Positions 45,519 through 54,014 of a stretch of DNA of 64,000 nucleotides are shown here, in pieces; the first letter of the stretch is position 1; each line of letters starts with the position of its first letter. The notes under the pieces were generated by a model. The model saw only the letters and a list, made by a program, of their open reading frames with translations. It ran no database searches and was not told the origin of the DNA. This DNA comes from Pseudomonas baltica (GTDB lineage Bacteria; Pseudomonadota; Gammaproteobacteria; Pseudomonadales; Pseudomonadaceae): positions 5,519,001 through 5,583,000 of the forward strand of contig NZ_CP134771.1 of assembly GCF_031880315.1 (NCBI RefSeq), in the 5' to 3' direction. The position numbers were made by a program, and so were the translations under genes.

Positions 45519-46733
45519 ATGACCCCGCTCAAACTCGTTGTTGCCCTCAGCGCGCTGTCCGCTGCTTCCCACGCCATGGCCTGGGATTATGTTCTGCTCG
45601 ACACTGACAAAGCCGCCCAGAACTGGCAGATCACCAGTCAGCAACTCGGCGCAAAAACCGCCAAACCCTTCAGCGTCACCCTGCGCACCTTGCACGGCGG
45701 TCGGCAGGAGGGGGTCAGCATCGTCGACATCGATAACGGCATGATGAAACTTTCGGTTGTGCCGACTCGCGGAATGAACGTCTTGCAGGCCTCGGTTGGT
45801 AATGTGCGCATGGGCTGGGATTCGCCGGTCAAGGACGTGGTCAATCCGTCCTTCATCGAACTCAATGGCCGCGGCGGTCTGGGCTGGCTGGAAGGCTTCA
45901 ATGAGCTGGTCGCGCGCTGCGGCTACGAATGGGTCGGCCACCCGGGCATCGACAATGGCGAACTGCTGACCCTGCACGGCCGGGCCGCCAACATTCCTGC
46001 GAGCAAAGTGACCCTGCATATCGATGAAAAACCACCCTACGCCATCACCCTGCGCGGCGAGCTCAAAGAGCAGGCGTTCAAGAAGGTCGACTTCTCCGTC
46101 GCCACCGAACTGGTCACCGAACCCGGCAGCGTAGCGTTCGCCCTCAACGACACCCTGACCAACAACGGCGACTATCCGAAGGAATACCAGGCGCTGTATC
46201 ACAGCAACTTCAGCACCCCGTTCCTGGAGCAGGGCGCTCGTTTCGCCGCGCCGGTGAAACAGGTGTCGCCGTTCAACGACAAGGCCAAGGGCGATCTGCC
46301 CGACTGGCAAACCTACCGCGCACCCACCAAGGACTACGACGAAACGGTTTACAACGTGGTGCCGTATGCCGACGCCAAGGGCGATACGTTAACCGTGTTG
46401 CACAACAAGGCCGGCAGCCTGGGTGTATCGCTGGGTTTCAATACTCAGACACTGCCCGTGTTCTCCCTATGGAAAAACACCGATACCCAAGGCCAGGGCT
46501 ATGTCACGGGGCTGGAGCCGGGCACGAGTTTTTCCTACAACCGTCGTTATCAGCGGCCTCTGAACCTGGTACCGACCATTGGCCCTAAGGAGCACAAGCA
46601 GTTTCACATCATTTACAGCTTGTTGGCTGACAAAGTGGCGGTGGACAAGGCCCTGAAGCAGGTGAGCGAGATTCAGGGTGGGCGGGCAACGGAGGTGCGG
46701 CAGACGCCGTTGGTTGATCTGACTAAAGAGTAA
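45519..46733 (+). CDS. Secreted DUF4432 (aldose-epimerase-like) protein
   Basis: 404 residues from MTPLKLVVALSAL; AAGAAAGG lies upstream. The signal peptide ends SHAMA-WD. The rest is a DUF4432 galactose-mutarotase-like beta-sandwich: DIDNGMMKLSVVPTRGMNVLQASVGNVRMGWDSPVKDVVNPSF, LVARCGYEWVGHPGIDNG, LYHSNFSTPFLEQGARF. Probably a periplasmic sugar epimerase. It lies beside the deoC-deoR-deoXPK locus, so 2-deoxyribose is a plausible substrate (inference). A second, cytoplasmic DUF4432 gene is at 48508. Confidence 0.85.
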   Translation: MTPLKLVVALSALSAASHAMAWDYVLLDTDKAAQNWQITSQQLGAKTAKPFSVTLRTLHGGRQEGVSIVDIDNGMMKLSVVPTRGMNVLQASVGNVRMGWDSPVKDVVNPSFIELNGRGGLGWLEGFNELVARCGYEWVGHPGIDNGELLTLHGRAANIPASKVTLHIDEKPPYAITLRGELKEQAFKKVDFSVATELVTEPGSVAFALNDTLTNNGDYPKEYQALYHSNFSTPFLEQGARFAAPVKQVSPFNDKAKGDLPDWQTYRAPTKDYDETVYNVVPYADAKGDTLTVLHNKAGSLGVSLGFNTQTLPVFSLWKNTDTQGQGYVTGLEPGTSFSYNRRYQRPLNLVPTIGPKEHKQFHIIYSLLADKVAVDKALKQVSEIQGGRATEVRQTPLVDLTKE

Positions 46734-46948
46734 TCCCCGCTGGAGCAGTGTCGGCGGGTGCTTCAATGCGGGGACCACGCTCATCTTTCAACGTACAGAA
46801 AGTGATGTGGTTCATCGCAGAGTTGGACATTTTTGGTTGGCTTGATTATCTGCAGGTGTTCCGGCTGGAGCTGCTCCTGACTGATAACAGCCAATCAAAC
46901 CTGAAGGCCCGCGAAAGGCTGCGCAGGCGATCAATCTGACAGGCGCAG

Positions 46949-47629
46949 TCAGTAGCCCGCCCCTGTACCTGCCCCCGTCACGATTGCAATCCCCGAACTG
47001 GTCCCCAGCCGCGTCGCACCGGCTTCGATCATCGCTCTTGCCGTAGCCACATCCCGCACGCCACCGGACGCCTTGACGCCGATGTCCGGCCCCACCACGC
47101 GGCGCATCAGCGCCACATCCTCAAGCGTCGCGCCGCTGCGGCTAAAACCGGTGGAGGTCTTGACGAACGCCACGCCCAGGTCGCGGCAGATTTCGCAGGC
47201 GCGCACCTTTTGCGCTTCATCGAGCAGGCAGGTTTCCAGAATCACTTTCAGCGGCACCTTGCCACAGGCCTGCAGCACGGCAGCGATGTCGTCGCGCACT
47301 TCATCGAACAGGCCATCTTTGAGCCAGCCGATGTTCAGCACCATGTCGATTTCCTGCGCGCCGGCGGCGATCGTCAGAGCGGCTTCCGACGCCTTGCTCG
47401 CACTCAGCCCGGCACCCAGCGGAAAGCCCACTACGGCGCAGACCTTGACGCCAGAGCCCGCCAGGCGTTGTGCGGCAAAAGGCACCTGTCCCGAGTTCAC
47501 GCACACCGAGTAGAAACCATGCTCTCGGGCTTCGGCGCAAAGTGTGGCAATCTGCTCTCGGCTGGCATCCGCCGCCAGCAACGTGTGATCGATGGCTTGG
47601 GCCAGTGCAGCGGGTTCTAGCAAATTCAT
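46949..47629 (-). CDS. deoC: Deoxyribose-phosphate aldolase
   Basis: 226 residues. TIM-barrel aldolase with [49 protein letters not shown], the Schiff-base Lys in [14 protein letters not shown], and the second Lys in VKASGGVRD. It splits 2-deoxyribose 5-phosphate into glyceraldehyde 3-phosphate and acetaldehyde. Divergent from deoR, with a DeoR-like operator between. It completes the deoxyribose pathway started by the kinase at 50930. Confidence 0.94.
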   Translation of the reverse strand: MNLLEPAALAQAIDHTLLAADASREQIATLCAEAREHGFYSVCVNSGQVPFAAQRLAGSGVKVCAVVGFPLGAGLSASKASEAALTIAAGAQEIDMVLNIGWLKDGLFDEVRDDIAAVLQACGKVPLKVILETCLLDEAQKVRACEICRDLGVAFVKTSTGFSRSGATLEDVALMRRVVGPDIGVKASGGVRDVATARAMIEAGATRLGTSSGIAIVTGAGTGAGY

Positions 47630-47659
47630 CGAACGATTCCTGTCATCGGTAAAAAATCT

Positions 47660-47701
47660 CGGGTTGATACCCGTAAGTTATAAAATTAACACTTGGTGTT
47701 A
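47660..47701. promoter_or_regulatory. deoC/deoR intergenic operators
   Basis: 47675-47692 contains GTTATAAAATTAAC, matching the deoK palindrome at 51913-51930 in 13 of 18 positions. It is overlapped by TAACAC-ttg-GTGTTA (47687-47701), a perfect 6-bp inverted repeat, and preceded by CGGGT-tgat-ACCCG (47660-47673). The first is the best DeoR site candidate. Confidence 0.55.
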
Positions 47702-47731
47702 CTGTAGCGACACCACCAACGGATTGCCGGA

Positions 47732-48502
47732 ATGCCCGTGGACGTCAAGAAAACCGACCGAATCAAACAGATCCAACAGGCCCTGCAAGATCAGAAAGCT
47801 ATCCATCTGCGCGAGATGGCAGCGCTGCTTGAAGTGTCCGAAATGACCTTGCGCCGCGACCTGAGTCGACACCCCGAGCAATTTCGGTTGCTGGGCGGCT
47901 ACATCACCCGCGCCCACGACGACCCGGAACCGGCGGATTACCGGGTCAGCGAGCAGGACACGCGGCACGTCGAGGAAAAGCGCCGCATCGGCAAGCTGGC
48001 CGCCGCCTTTATCCAGCCGGGCGACACGGTGTTCTTCGACTGTGGCACGACGATCCCCTTCGTGGTCGACTTCATCCCCGACGATCTGGAGTTCACCGCG
48101 GTGTGCAACTCGCTCAACGTGCTGCTCAAGCTGCAGCAAAAACCCCACTGCAGCATCGTCCTCTGTGGCGGCACCTTCCACCGCAAGAACCAGGTCTTCG
48201 AGAGCCATGCCGAAGCCAGCATCCTCGATGGCGTGCGCCTGACCTGGGCGTTTGTCTCGGCGGCCGGGGTCAGCCTTGACTGCGGTGTCACCTGCTTCAA
48301 TTTCCACGAAGTGGAGGTCAAGCAGAAAGTCATGCGCCAGGCCCGGCAGTGCTTGCTGCTGGCTGACCACTCCAAGTTCGACGCCGTGCGTACGGCGCAC
48401 TTCGGCGCCTTGAGCGACTTCCACTGCGTGGTCAGCGACAAGAAGATCCCACGCAGCTACCGCGAGGCCATCGAGGCCAGCGGAGCGCAGTTGGTGTTGT
48501 AA
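47732..48502 (+). CDS. deoR: DeoR-family repressor of deoxyribose genes
   Basis: 256 residues. N-terminal DeoR winged HTH: RIKQIQQALQDQKAIHLREMAALLEVSEMTLRRDLSRHPEQF. The sugar-phosphate sensor domain has VEEKRRIGKLAAAF, FFDCGTTIPFVVDFIPDD, SLNVLLKLQQKPHCSIVLCGGTF and LLADHSKFDAVR, tracking E. coli DeoR closely. It lies divergent from deoC and tail-to-tail (5 bp) with deoX. Likely induced by deoxyribose 5-phosphate. Confidence 0.92.
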   Translation: MPVDVKKTDRIKQIQQALQDQKAIHLREMAALLEVSEMTLRRDLSRHPEQFRLLGGYITRAHDDPEPADYRVSEQDTRHVEEKRRIGKLAAAFIQPGDTVFFDCGTTIPFVVDFIPDDLEFTAVCNSLNVLLKLQQKPHCSIVLCGGTFHRKNQVFESHAEASILDGVRLTWAFVSAAGVSLDCGVTCFNFHEVEVKQKVMRQARQCLLLADHSKFDAVRTAHFGALSDFHCVVSDKKIPRSYREAIEASGAQLVL

Positions 48503-48507
48503 CGGCA

Positions 48508-49575
48508 TCATGGCTGCAGCGCCTTGCGTTCAGGCGCGCTGAGGTAGCCGGTGGTCAAGTTGAAGTGGGCGCTGGCACCGGGCGCGAGGCTGCGCACGTT
48601 GCCCTTGGCGAGTTCGGCGCGGTAGCCCTCCGGTTCGCAGGTGGCCGGCAAAACAAAGGCCGCTACTTGCTGGTCAGGGTTGTGCAGGATCCAGCGCGCA
48701 GCGTGATCGAATTGCTCCGGGCGGTAGCGGGTGTAGAACGCCGCACCGCCGGGGTGTTCGAGGAAGAAGTGCGCCTGGCCCTGGGCGTCGCTGCGCACGT
48801 CATCAAAAAAGCAGACGATCTCCGGGTCATACAGCGCAGGCGAGTCGAGCACCTTGAGGCTGGCCGGGTCCTGGCTGAGTTCGGCGATGTAGGTGCTCCA
48901 GGCCGGCGTGGGTCGGACGTGCGCCGGCACACTGGCCCTTACCCGCGTGCGCTCGCAACCCAGCGGCTGGGTCAGGCGGCCGCCGTCGACGTAGGCATAG
49001 TTCATGTGCGCCATGTACATCAGGTCCATGGCCTTGCCGGCCAGGTTGACCACGGCCATGGCGATCTCGAACAGGCCGCTGGCCGGGCGCAGAGTCACAC
49101 TCGGGCTGGCCCGGTAGTGGTCGCCGAAGCCTTGCACGTATTCGTAGTTGCCGCCCAGGCGCAGATAAGCGCCGCGCTCGTCCTCGCCCACTTCAAGCCA
49201 GGCATCGTCCATCGGCGCGCAGGGCATTTCGCCGTGCAGCGCGTGATCATCCTCGGGCGCCGGGCAACCGTTGCGCAGCAGGCCGCTGTGGAACATGAAA
49301 CAACCGTAGGTGCCGATCACGCTGGCACTGGGCCGGGGCTGGGTGAACATGTTGTGCATGGTCAGATCGACGCCATCGAACTCGGCCGACCAGATCATCT
49401 GACCTTGCCAGGGCAGAATCACCAGCTTGCCGCGGCTGTTTTCCAGCGACAGCGCCTTGACCCCGCTGGCGTAGGTCCAGGCGCGCACGTTGAACTGCGC
49501 TGACTCGAGCAGCGGTCGGCTGGAATGGTCCCAGAGCTGCGGGTACAAAGGCAGGCGCACCGGTTTGGCACTCAT
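48508..49575 (-). CDS. DUF4432 aldose-epimerase-like protein, DeoX-like
   Basis: 355 residues from MSAKPVRLPLYPQLW; the start overlaps the permease stop by 4 bp. Galactose-mutarotase-like fold with WAGQ-type segment ILPWQGQMIWSAEFDG, GTYGCFMFHSGLLRNGCP, HGEMPCAPMDDAW and MYMAHMNYAYVDGG. No signal peptide, so cytoplasmic. Its place third in a kinase-permease-epimerase operon corresponds to deoX in enterobacterial deoK-deoP-deoX operons (established gene order there). Likely 2-deoxyribose mutarotase. Confidence 0.82.
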   Translation of the reverse strand: MSAKPVRLPLYPQLWDHSSRPLLESAQFNVRAWTYASGVKALSLENSRGKLVILPWQGQMIWSAEFDGVDLTMHNMFTQPRPSASVIGTYGCFMFHSGLLRNGCPAPEDDHALHGEMPCAPMDDAWLEVGEDERGAYLRLGGNYEYVQGFGDHYRASPSVTLRPASGLFEIAMAVVNLAGKAMDLMYMAHMNYAYVDGGRLTQPLGCERTRVRASVPAHVRPTPAWSTYIAELSQDPASLKVLDSPALYDPEIVCFFDDVRSDAQGQAHFFLEHPGGAAFYTRYRPEQFDHAARWILHNPDQQVAAFVLPATCEPEGYRAELAKGNVRSLAPGASAHFNLTTGYLSAPERKALQP

Positions 49576-50903
49576 TGCGCGACCGCCGCGGCTGAGCTCG
49601 CCAGGACCGGTTGCGGCTGACGCATGCAGCGCACGGCGTACAGCACGATGGCCACGAAGCACAGCAACGGCACGCTGTAGGCGATCTGCATGTTGCCGCC
49701 GTTGGCATCGCTGAGCAGGCCCTGGAAGATCGGCATCACGCCGCCGCCGACGATGCTCATCACCAGCAATGAGCCACCGACGCCAGTGTCTTCGCCGAGG
49801 CCGTCGATGGTCAGGCCATAGATGGTCGGCCAGCACGGCCCCAGGAACACACTGACCCCCACGGCCGCGTACACCGCCGTGATGTTCGGCACCAGGATGG
49901 TGTAGGCCAGCAGCACGATGCACAGCACGCCATACAGGGCGAGCACTTTGGCGGGATGCATCTTGCGCATCAGCAGGTTGGCGATCATCTTGCCGATAAA
50001 GTAGGCGGCGAAGGTGGTCAGCAGGAACCACGATGCGCTGCGCTCGTTCATGCCGCCCATTTGCATGGCCAGGCGAATAGTGAAGCTCCACACCCCGACC
50101 TGCGCGCCCACGTACAGGAATTGCGCCAGCACGCCGAAGCAGAAGCGCGGATTGCGTCGCAGGCGGCCGAGGCTCTGGCCGATGCTGGCCCGCGGTTCAC
50201 TCACGGTGCGGTTGCCCTTGCAAGCGGGGAAGCGGGTGAGGGCGATCAGAATGAACATCAGGATGAGCACCGCGATCATCCATTTGTACGGCAGCAGCGT
50301 CGATTGGATCATCTGCAATTGCTGCACCGCCGCATCGCTGGCGCTCATGTGGGTCAACTGCTCGCGGGTGGCGTCGGTGTCCTTGAACATCACGAAGCTG
50401 CCGACGTACACCCCGGTCATCGCGCCGAACGGGTGGAAGGTCTGCGAGATATTCAAGCGTCGCGTGCCGGTCTCCCGCGGCCCCATCAGGGTCGAATAGG
50501 TGTTACACGCCGTCTCGAGAAACGACAGCCCGGCAGCGATGACGAACAGCGCCATCAAGAACATGCCGTATTTGGCAGTGGATGCCGCCGGGAAAAACAA
50601 CGCGCAGCCGAACAGGTAAAGCATCAGGCCGATGAGGATGGTGGTCTTGTAGCTGAAGCGCCGCACCACCAGTGCTGCCGGAATGGCGACGAAAAAATAG
50701 CCCAGATAGAACGCCGACTGCACGAAGGCGGTCTGGAAGTCGCTGAGCAGGAAGGCCTTCTTGAAGTGGGCGATCAGCACATCGTTCATGCTCGCCGCCG
50801 CCGCCCACAGGGCGAATATGCTGCAGAGCAGGAGGAAGGCGAACCACGGCGTGCGGTTCAGGTAGAACCCGTCCGGGGTGTGTTGCAGCGCAGGCTTGTT
50901 CAT
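49572..50903 (-). CDS. deoP: FucP-family permease, probable deoxyribose transporter
   Basis: 443 residues; GGAGA lies six bases before the ATG. Twelve membrane helices with FucP features: LCSIFALWAAAASMNDVLIAHFKKAFLLSDFQTAFVQSAFYLGYF, SFLETACNTYSTLMGPRETGTRRLNISQTFHPFGAMTGVYVG, and FLGPCWPTIYGLTIDGLGEDTGVGG. A proton symporter. The operon with a deoxyribokinase-like gene and a DUF4432 gene points to 2-deoxy-D-ribose uptake. Confidence 0.85.
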   Translation of the reverse strand: MNKPALQHTPDGFYLNRTPWFAFLLLCSIFALWAAAASMNDVLIAHFKKAFLLSDFQTAFVQSAFYLGYFFVAIPAALVVRRFSYKTTILIGLMLYLFGCALFFPAASTAKYGMFLMALFVIAAGLSFLETACNTYSTLMGPRETGTRRLNISQTFHPFGAMTGVYVGSFVMFKDTDATREQLTHMSASDAAVQQLQMIQSTLLPYKWMIAVLILMFILIALTRFPACKGNRTVSEPRASIGQSLGRLRRNPRFCFGVLAQFLYVGAQVGVWSFTIRLAMQMGGMNERSASWFLLTTFAAYFIGKMIANLLMRKMHPAKVLALYGVLCIVLLAYTILVPNITAVYAAVGVSVFLGPCWPTIYGLTIDGLGEDTGVGGSLLVMSIVGGGVMPIFQGLLSDANGGNMQIAYSVPLLCFVAIVLYAVRCMRQPQPVLASSAAAVAQ

Positions 50904-50929
50904 TATTGTTCTCCGCGAAAAAGCAGGTG

Positions 50930-51862
50930 TCAGTGGCGGCTGGCCGAAGCGTCGAGGAATCGTGCAAACGTTGGCGCATCGGGGTAGGAAGATTGCGTGC
51001 CCAGGCCGGTGACCGAACAGGCTGAATAGGCTACCGCCTGGTGCATGGCGTGGCGGATATCGCCGTCCTGGCTCCAGTGCCGAGCGAAGCAGCCAATGAA
51101 CGCGTCACCGGCGCCCGTGGTGTCGCGCGCCTGGACCTTGACCCCAGGCACCCGCCACTCGCCCTCGCTGCCGACGTACAGCGCACCTTGCTCGCCGAGC
51201 GTGACGATGACGTGGCGCACGCCCTGCGTGACCAACTGACGCGCGGCCTGCGCCGCCTCTTCGGCAGAGGTCACAGGCAGGCCGCTGATGAGGGCCAGCT
51301 CGCTCTCGTTGGGGATCAGAAAGTCCAATTGCGCCAGGTGCTCGCGGCTCAGGCCGGCCAAGGCCGGTGCCGGGTTGAGCAACACCGCGATGCCGTGCCG
51401 GCGAGCGAACTCGATGGCGTGGTAGACGGTCGCCAGCTCGATCTCCAGTTGCAACACGATCAAGGCGCAATCGCGCAGCTGCGCCTGGGCGCGGTCGATG
51501 TCGGCCGGGCACAGGTGCGCATTGGCGCCTTTGACGATGAGGATGCTGTTATGGGAGTTCGCCTGAACGAAGATCGGCGCCACGCCGCTGGACACGCCTG
51601 GCACCCGGTCGACGAAACGCGTGTCGATGCCCAACCGCTGGAAGTTGGCCAGCGTGGCGTCGGCAAAGGCATCGTCGCCGACCTTGCTGAGCATCAGCAC
51701 GTCGGCGCCCAGCAACGCCGCTGCGGCCGCCTGGTTGGCGCCCTTGCCGCCGCAGCCCATGGCGAAACGCGGCGCTTCGAGGGTTTCGCCCTGGGCAGGC
51801 ATGCGTTCGATGTAAGTGATCAGGTCGACCATGTTGCTGCCGATGACTGCAATCTTGCTCAT
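50930..51862 (-). CDS. deoK: Deoxyribokinase-like sugar kinase (PfkB family)
   Basis: 310 residues. Ribokinase fold with GCGGKGANQAAAAALLGADV (signature 1), NPAPAL, NESELALISG and DTTGAGDAFIGCFA (signature 2, catalytic Asp). At the N-terminal sugar-contact loop ribokinase has GSINAD; here it is GSNMVD, with Met where ribokinase has the ribose-contacting Asn. Loss of that contact fits a substrate lacking the 2-hydroxyl. First gene of deoK-deoP-deoX behind a perfect palindrome. Confidence 0.87.
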   Translation of the reverse strand: MSKIAVIGSNMVDLITYIERMPAQGETLEAPRFAMGCGGKGANQAAAAALLGADVLMLSKVGDDAFADATLANFQRLGIDTRFVDRVPGVSSGVAPIFVQANSHNSILIVKGANAHLCPADIDRAQAQLRDCALIVLQLEIELATVYHAIEFARRHGIAVLLNPAPALAGLSREHLAQLDFLIPNESELALISGLPVTSAEEAAQAARQLVTQGVRHVIVTLGEQGALYVGSEGEWRVPGVKVQARDTTGAGDAFIGCFARHWSQDGDIRHAMHQAVAYSACSVTGLGTQSSYPDAPTFARFLDASASRH

Positions 51863-51912
51863 TTTTATTTTGACCTCACCCGCGCCGACGGAAGCATCGG
51901 CGGCGTTTATTT

Positions 51913-51930
51913 ATGTTATTTAAATAACAT
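51913..51930. promoter_or_regulatory. Perfect 18-bp palindrome at the deoK promoter
   Basis: ATGTTATTTAAATAACAT, perfectly self-complementary, 50 bp before the deoK start. Its inner GTTAT-N4-TAAC pattern recurs in the deoC/deoR gap at 47675-47692. The likely DeoR operator. Confidence 0.7.
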
Positions 51931-52114
51931 TTTGTGTGAGGATTCAATCTTTATTTTCCGAGCGTGCATTTGCCAGACCGACGGAGGGGCGCCCTCAATA
52001 GGTGTGAATCGATCTGTGCGCGGGGAGTTGGCTAGGCGGGTGAGGCGGCCTGAAGTCAGACCGCCGCCATTCGGCCTGTTGCAGGCCTGAGGTCAATTTT
52101 TCAGATCGTGCTGC

Positions 52115-53341
52115 TTAGCCAGCTTGAGCCACCAGGCGATTGCTGACATTGCGCCCCAGCACCAGCACCGTGACAAACCCGCAGCCCACCAGGGCCGTGG
52201 CCAGGCTCATCAATACCGAGGTGCCCAGGCGGTCGACGATCTGCCCGCCAAAGAACGAGCCCAGCGCAATGATCACCTGAAACAAGCCGACGAACATCGG
52301 CATACCGCGTTCGACATCCTTGGGCGCCACAACGAACATCCAGATACTGGAGCATGCCGGGAAGGCGCCGAAGGCGAAGCCCCACAGCGCGATCAGCATC
52401 GCCGCGCCGGTCATGCCAGTGGCGAAGTAGGGGAACAGCAGGGTGCTGGCGCCGATCATCGCCGCCACCAGCAACAGGGTGTGACGCACGCTGCGATTGG
52501 CGGCGAATCCGGCGAAAATATTGCCTGCGACCCCGGCCACGCCATAGAGCAGCAGCAGCGAGCTGATCGTCGGCCCATCGAAGCCGGCACTGTGTTTGAA
52601 GAACGGCGCCACATAGGTGTATGCCGCAAAGTGCGCCAGGCCGATCAGCAATACCGCGATCAAGCCCACCCGCGCTTGCGGATTGATGAACAAGGCCGGC
52701 AGGTCGCTGATGCGAATGGCTTTGTCGGGGTTGAGCCGCGGCAGCAGGAAGATCTGCGCCACCAGTACCGGTATGCCCACCAGTGCGGTCACCAGAAACG
52801 TCATGCGCCAGCCCATCAGGCCGCTCAGCCAGGTGCCGACGGGCACGCCCAGCACGGTGGCCAGGGTCACGCCGACCATGATGATCGAGGTCGCCTGAGC
52901 CACACCCACGCCCTTCGGGGCCAGGCGGCTGCTCAGCGCAATGGCCGTCGCCCAGAAACCGCCGATGCTGATGCCCAGTAGCACGCGGCCGAACAGCAGC
53001 AGGTTGAAGTCGCTGGCGTAGGCCACGACCGTGTTGGCGATGATCATGATCAGCGTCAGGCCGATCAGCAGATAGCGACGGTCCATGGCGCCGATGCCCA
53101 CCGACAGCAACGGCGCGGCGAGGGCGGCCATGATGCCTGGCAGGGTCACCATCAAGCCGGCGTGGCCTGCACTGATGCCCAGGTCACTGGCCACATCGTT
53201 GAGCACGCCCACCGGCAGAAATTCACTGGTCACCAGGGCGAAGGCACCTACGGCGACCGAGAGAATCGCCAGCCACTGCTGTTTGACGCTCTGTTGATTA
53301 TGTTCGGGAAGGCCGCTGGGGGCCTGGCTTGCGCTTGGCAT
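52115..53341 (-). CDS. MFS transporter, NepI/sugar-efflux type (DHA1)
   Basis: 408 residues from MPSASQAPSGLPEHNQ; the frame is open upstream but non-coding. Twelve membrane helices with VGAFALVTSEFLPVGVLNDVASDLGISAGHAGLMVTLPGIMAALAAPLL and FGRVLLGISIGGFWATAIALSSRLAP, typical of purine-ribonucleoside/arabinose efflux pumps. It exports a small metabolite or drug by proton antiport. No regulator gene is directly attached; an HxlR gene lies 190 bp upstream. Confidence 0.88.
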   Translation of the reverse strand: MPSASQAPSGLPEHNQQSVKQQWLAILSVAVGAFALVTSEFLPVGVLNDVASDLGISAGHAGLMVTLPGIMAALAAPLLSVGIGAMDRRYLLIGLTLIMIIANTVVAYASDFNLLLFGRVLLGISIGGFWATAIALSSRLAPKGVGVAQATSIIMVGVTLATVLGVPVGTWLSGLMGWRMTFLVTALVGIPVLVAQIFLLPRLNPDKAIRISDLPALFINPQARVGLIAVLLIGLAHFAAYTYVAPFFKHSAGFDGPTISSLLLLYGVAGVAGNIFAGFAANRSVRHTLLLVAAMIGASTLLFPYFATGMTGAAMLIALWGFAFGAFPACSSIWMFVVAPKDVERGMPMFVGLFQVIIALGSFFGGQIVDRLGTSVLMSLATALVGCGFVTVLVLGRNVSNRLVAQAG

Positions 53342-53529
53342 GGTGTTGGATTCCAAGGGGGACTGTCGCCTGAGGCAGGTGAGGAAAGCGGGGATAAATC
53401 GCAGATGATTATAGGAGTCAGCTTTGGCAACCAGAGAGGCGGGCGTTTCGATAGTAATCATCAGTGCAATCGATAAGACACCCTGAGCAGAGCGCCCGCG
53501 GCGCGCCGACGGCGGATCGTCGCGACAGA

Positions 53530-53910
53530 CTAAGACAACGTCTTGCGCTCGGCAAAGATACGGGTCATTTCGGCCATGTGCTCGGTTCCCCAGGTGCACA
53601 ACGGCACGATCGCCACGGCCAGGCTGCGGCCGAGCGGGGTCAGGGTGTAATCGACGCGCGGCGGCACCTCTTTGTAATCGGTGCGCGCCAGCACGCGATC
53701 GGCCTCCAGATCCTTTAACGCCTGGATCAGCACCTTGTCGCTGACGCCAGGGATCAAACGCTTGAGCTCGCCATAGCGGCGCGGGCCGTCGTGCAGGAAA
53801 AACAGGACCAGCGGTTTCCACTTGCCCGAGATGATGCGCAGCGTGGCGTCGAGGCCGCAAGAGAAGCCGCCGGTACCGCAGGTTTGAGTTGGTTCGGTCA
53901 TTTTATTCAT
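53530..53910 (-). CDS. HxlR-family transcriptional regulator
   Basis: 126 residues from MNKMTEPTQTCG (MTEPTQ at 53901 is an alternative). HxlR winged helix: GLDATLRIISGKWKPLVLFFLHDGPRRYGELKRLIPGVSDKVLIQALKDLEADRVL then VDYTLTPLG. Cys residues near the N-terminus (TCGTGGFSCG) could be redox sensors. Divergent from the SDR gene at 54015; TACTTACCAAAAGG at its start matches the first HxlR gap. Confidence 0.9.
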   Translation of the reverse strand: MNKMTEPTQTCGTGGFSCGLDATLRIISGKWKPLVLFFLHDGPRRYGELKRLIPGVSDKVLIQALKDLEADRVLARTDYKEVPPRVDYTLTPLGRSLAVAIVPLCTWGTEHMAEMTRIFAERKTLS

Positions 53911-53923
53911 ACTTACCAAAAGG
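53910..53923. promoter_or_regulatory. Candidate HxlR operator
   Basis: Minus strand CCTTTTGGTAAGTA, 13/14 identical to 2154-2167 and overlapping the upstream HxlR start codon. The position suggests autoregulation and control of the divergent SDR gene. Confidence 0.4.
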
Positions 53924-54014
53924 TGCATACTGGTCGATAGGTTATCAGAAGCGCATGCTGGGCCTCAAGCAAGCAATTCCCTGTTTGCACAGACCCCAAC
54001 GAAGGATGCACTTC

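Noticed and set aside
46748..46939. 63-residue frame in the gap before deoC
   Set aside because: No ribosome site or homology; treated as non-coding.
46934..46949. CTGAC...GTCAG hairpin as the deoC terminator
   Set aside because: Only a 5-bp stem with no T-run; too weak to call.
49576..50091. N-terminal extension of the DUF4432 frame
   Set aside because: Shadow of the deoP gene; the DUF4432 fold begins at the ATG at 49575, which overlaps the deoP stop.
53342..53860. N-terminal extension of the MFS frame
   Set aside because: Runs antisense or out of frame through non-coding sequence and the HxlR gene; the transporter begins near 53341.
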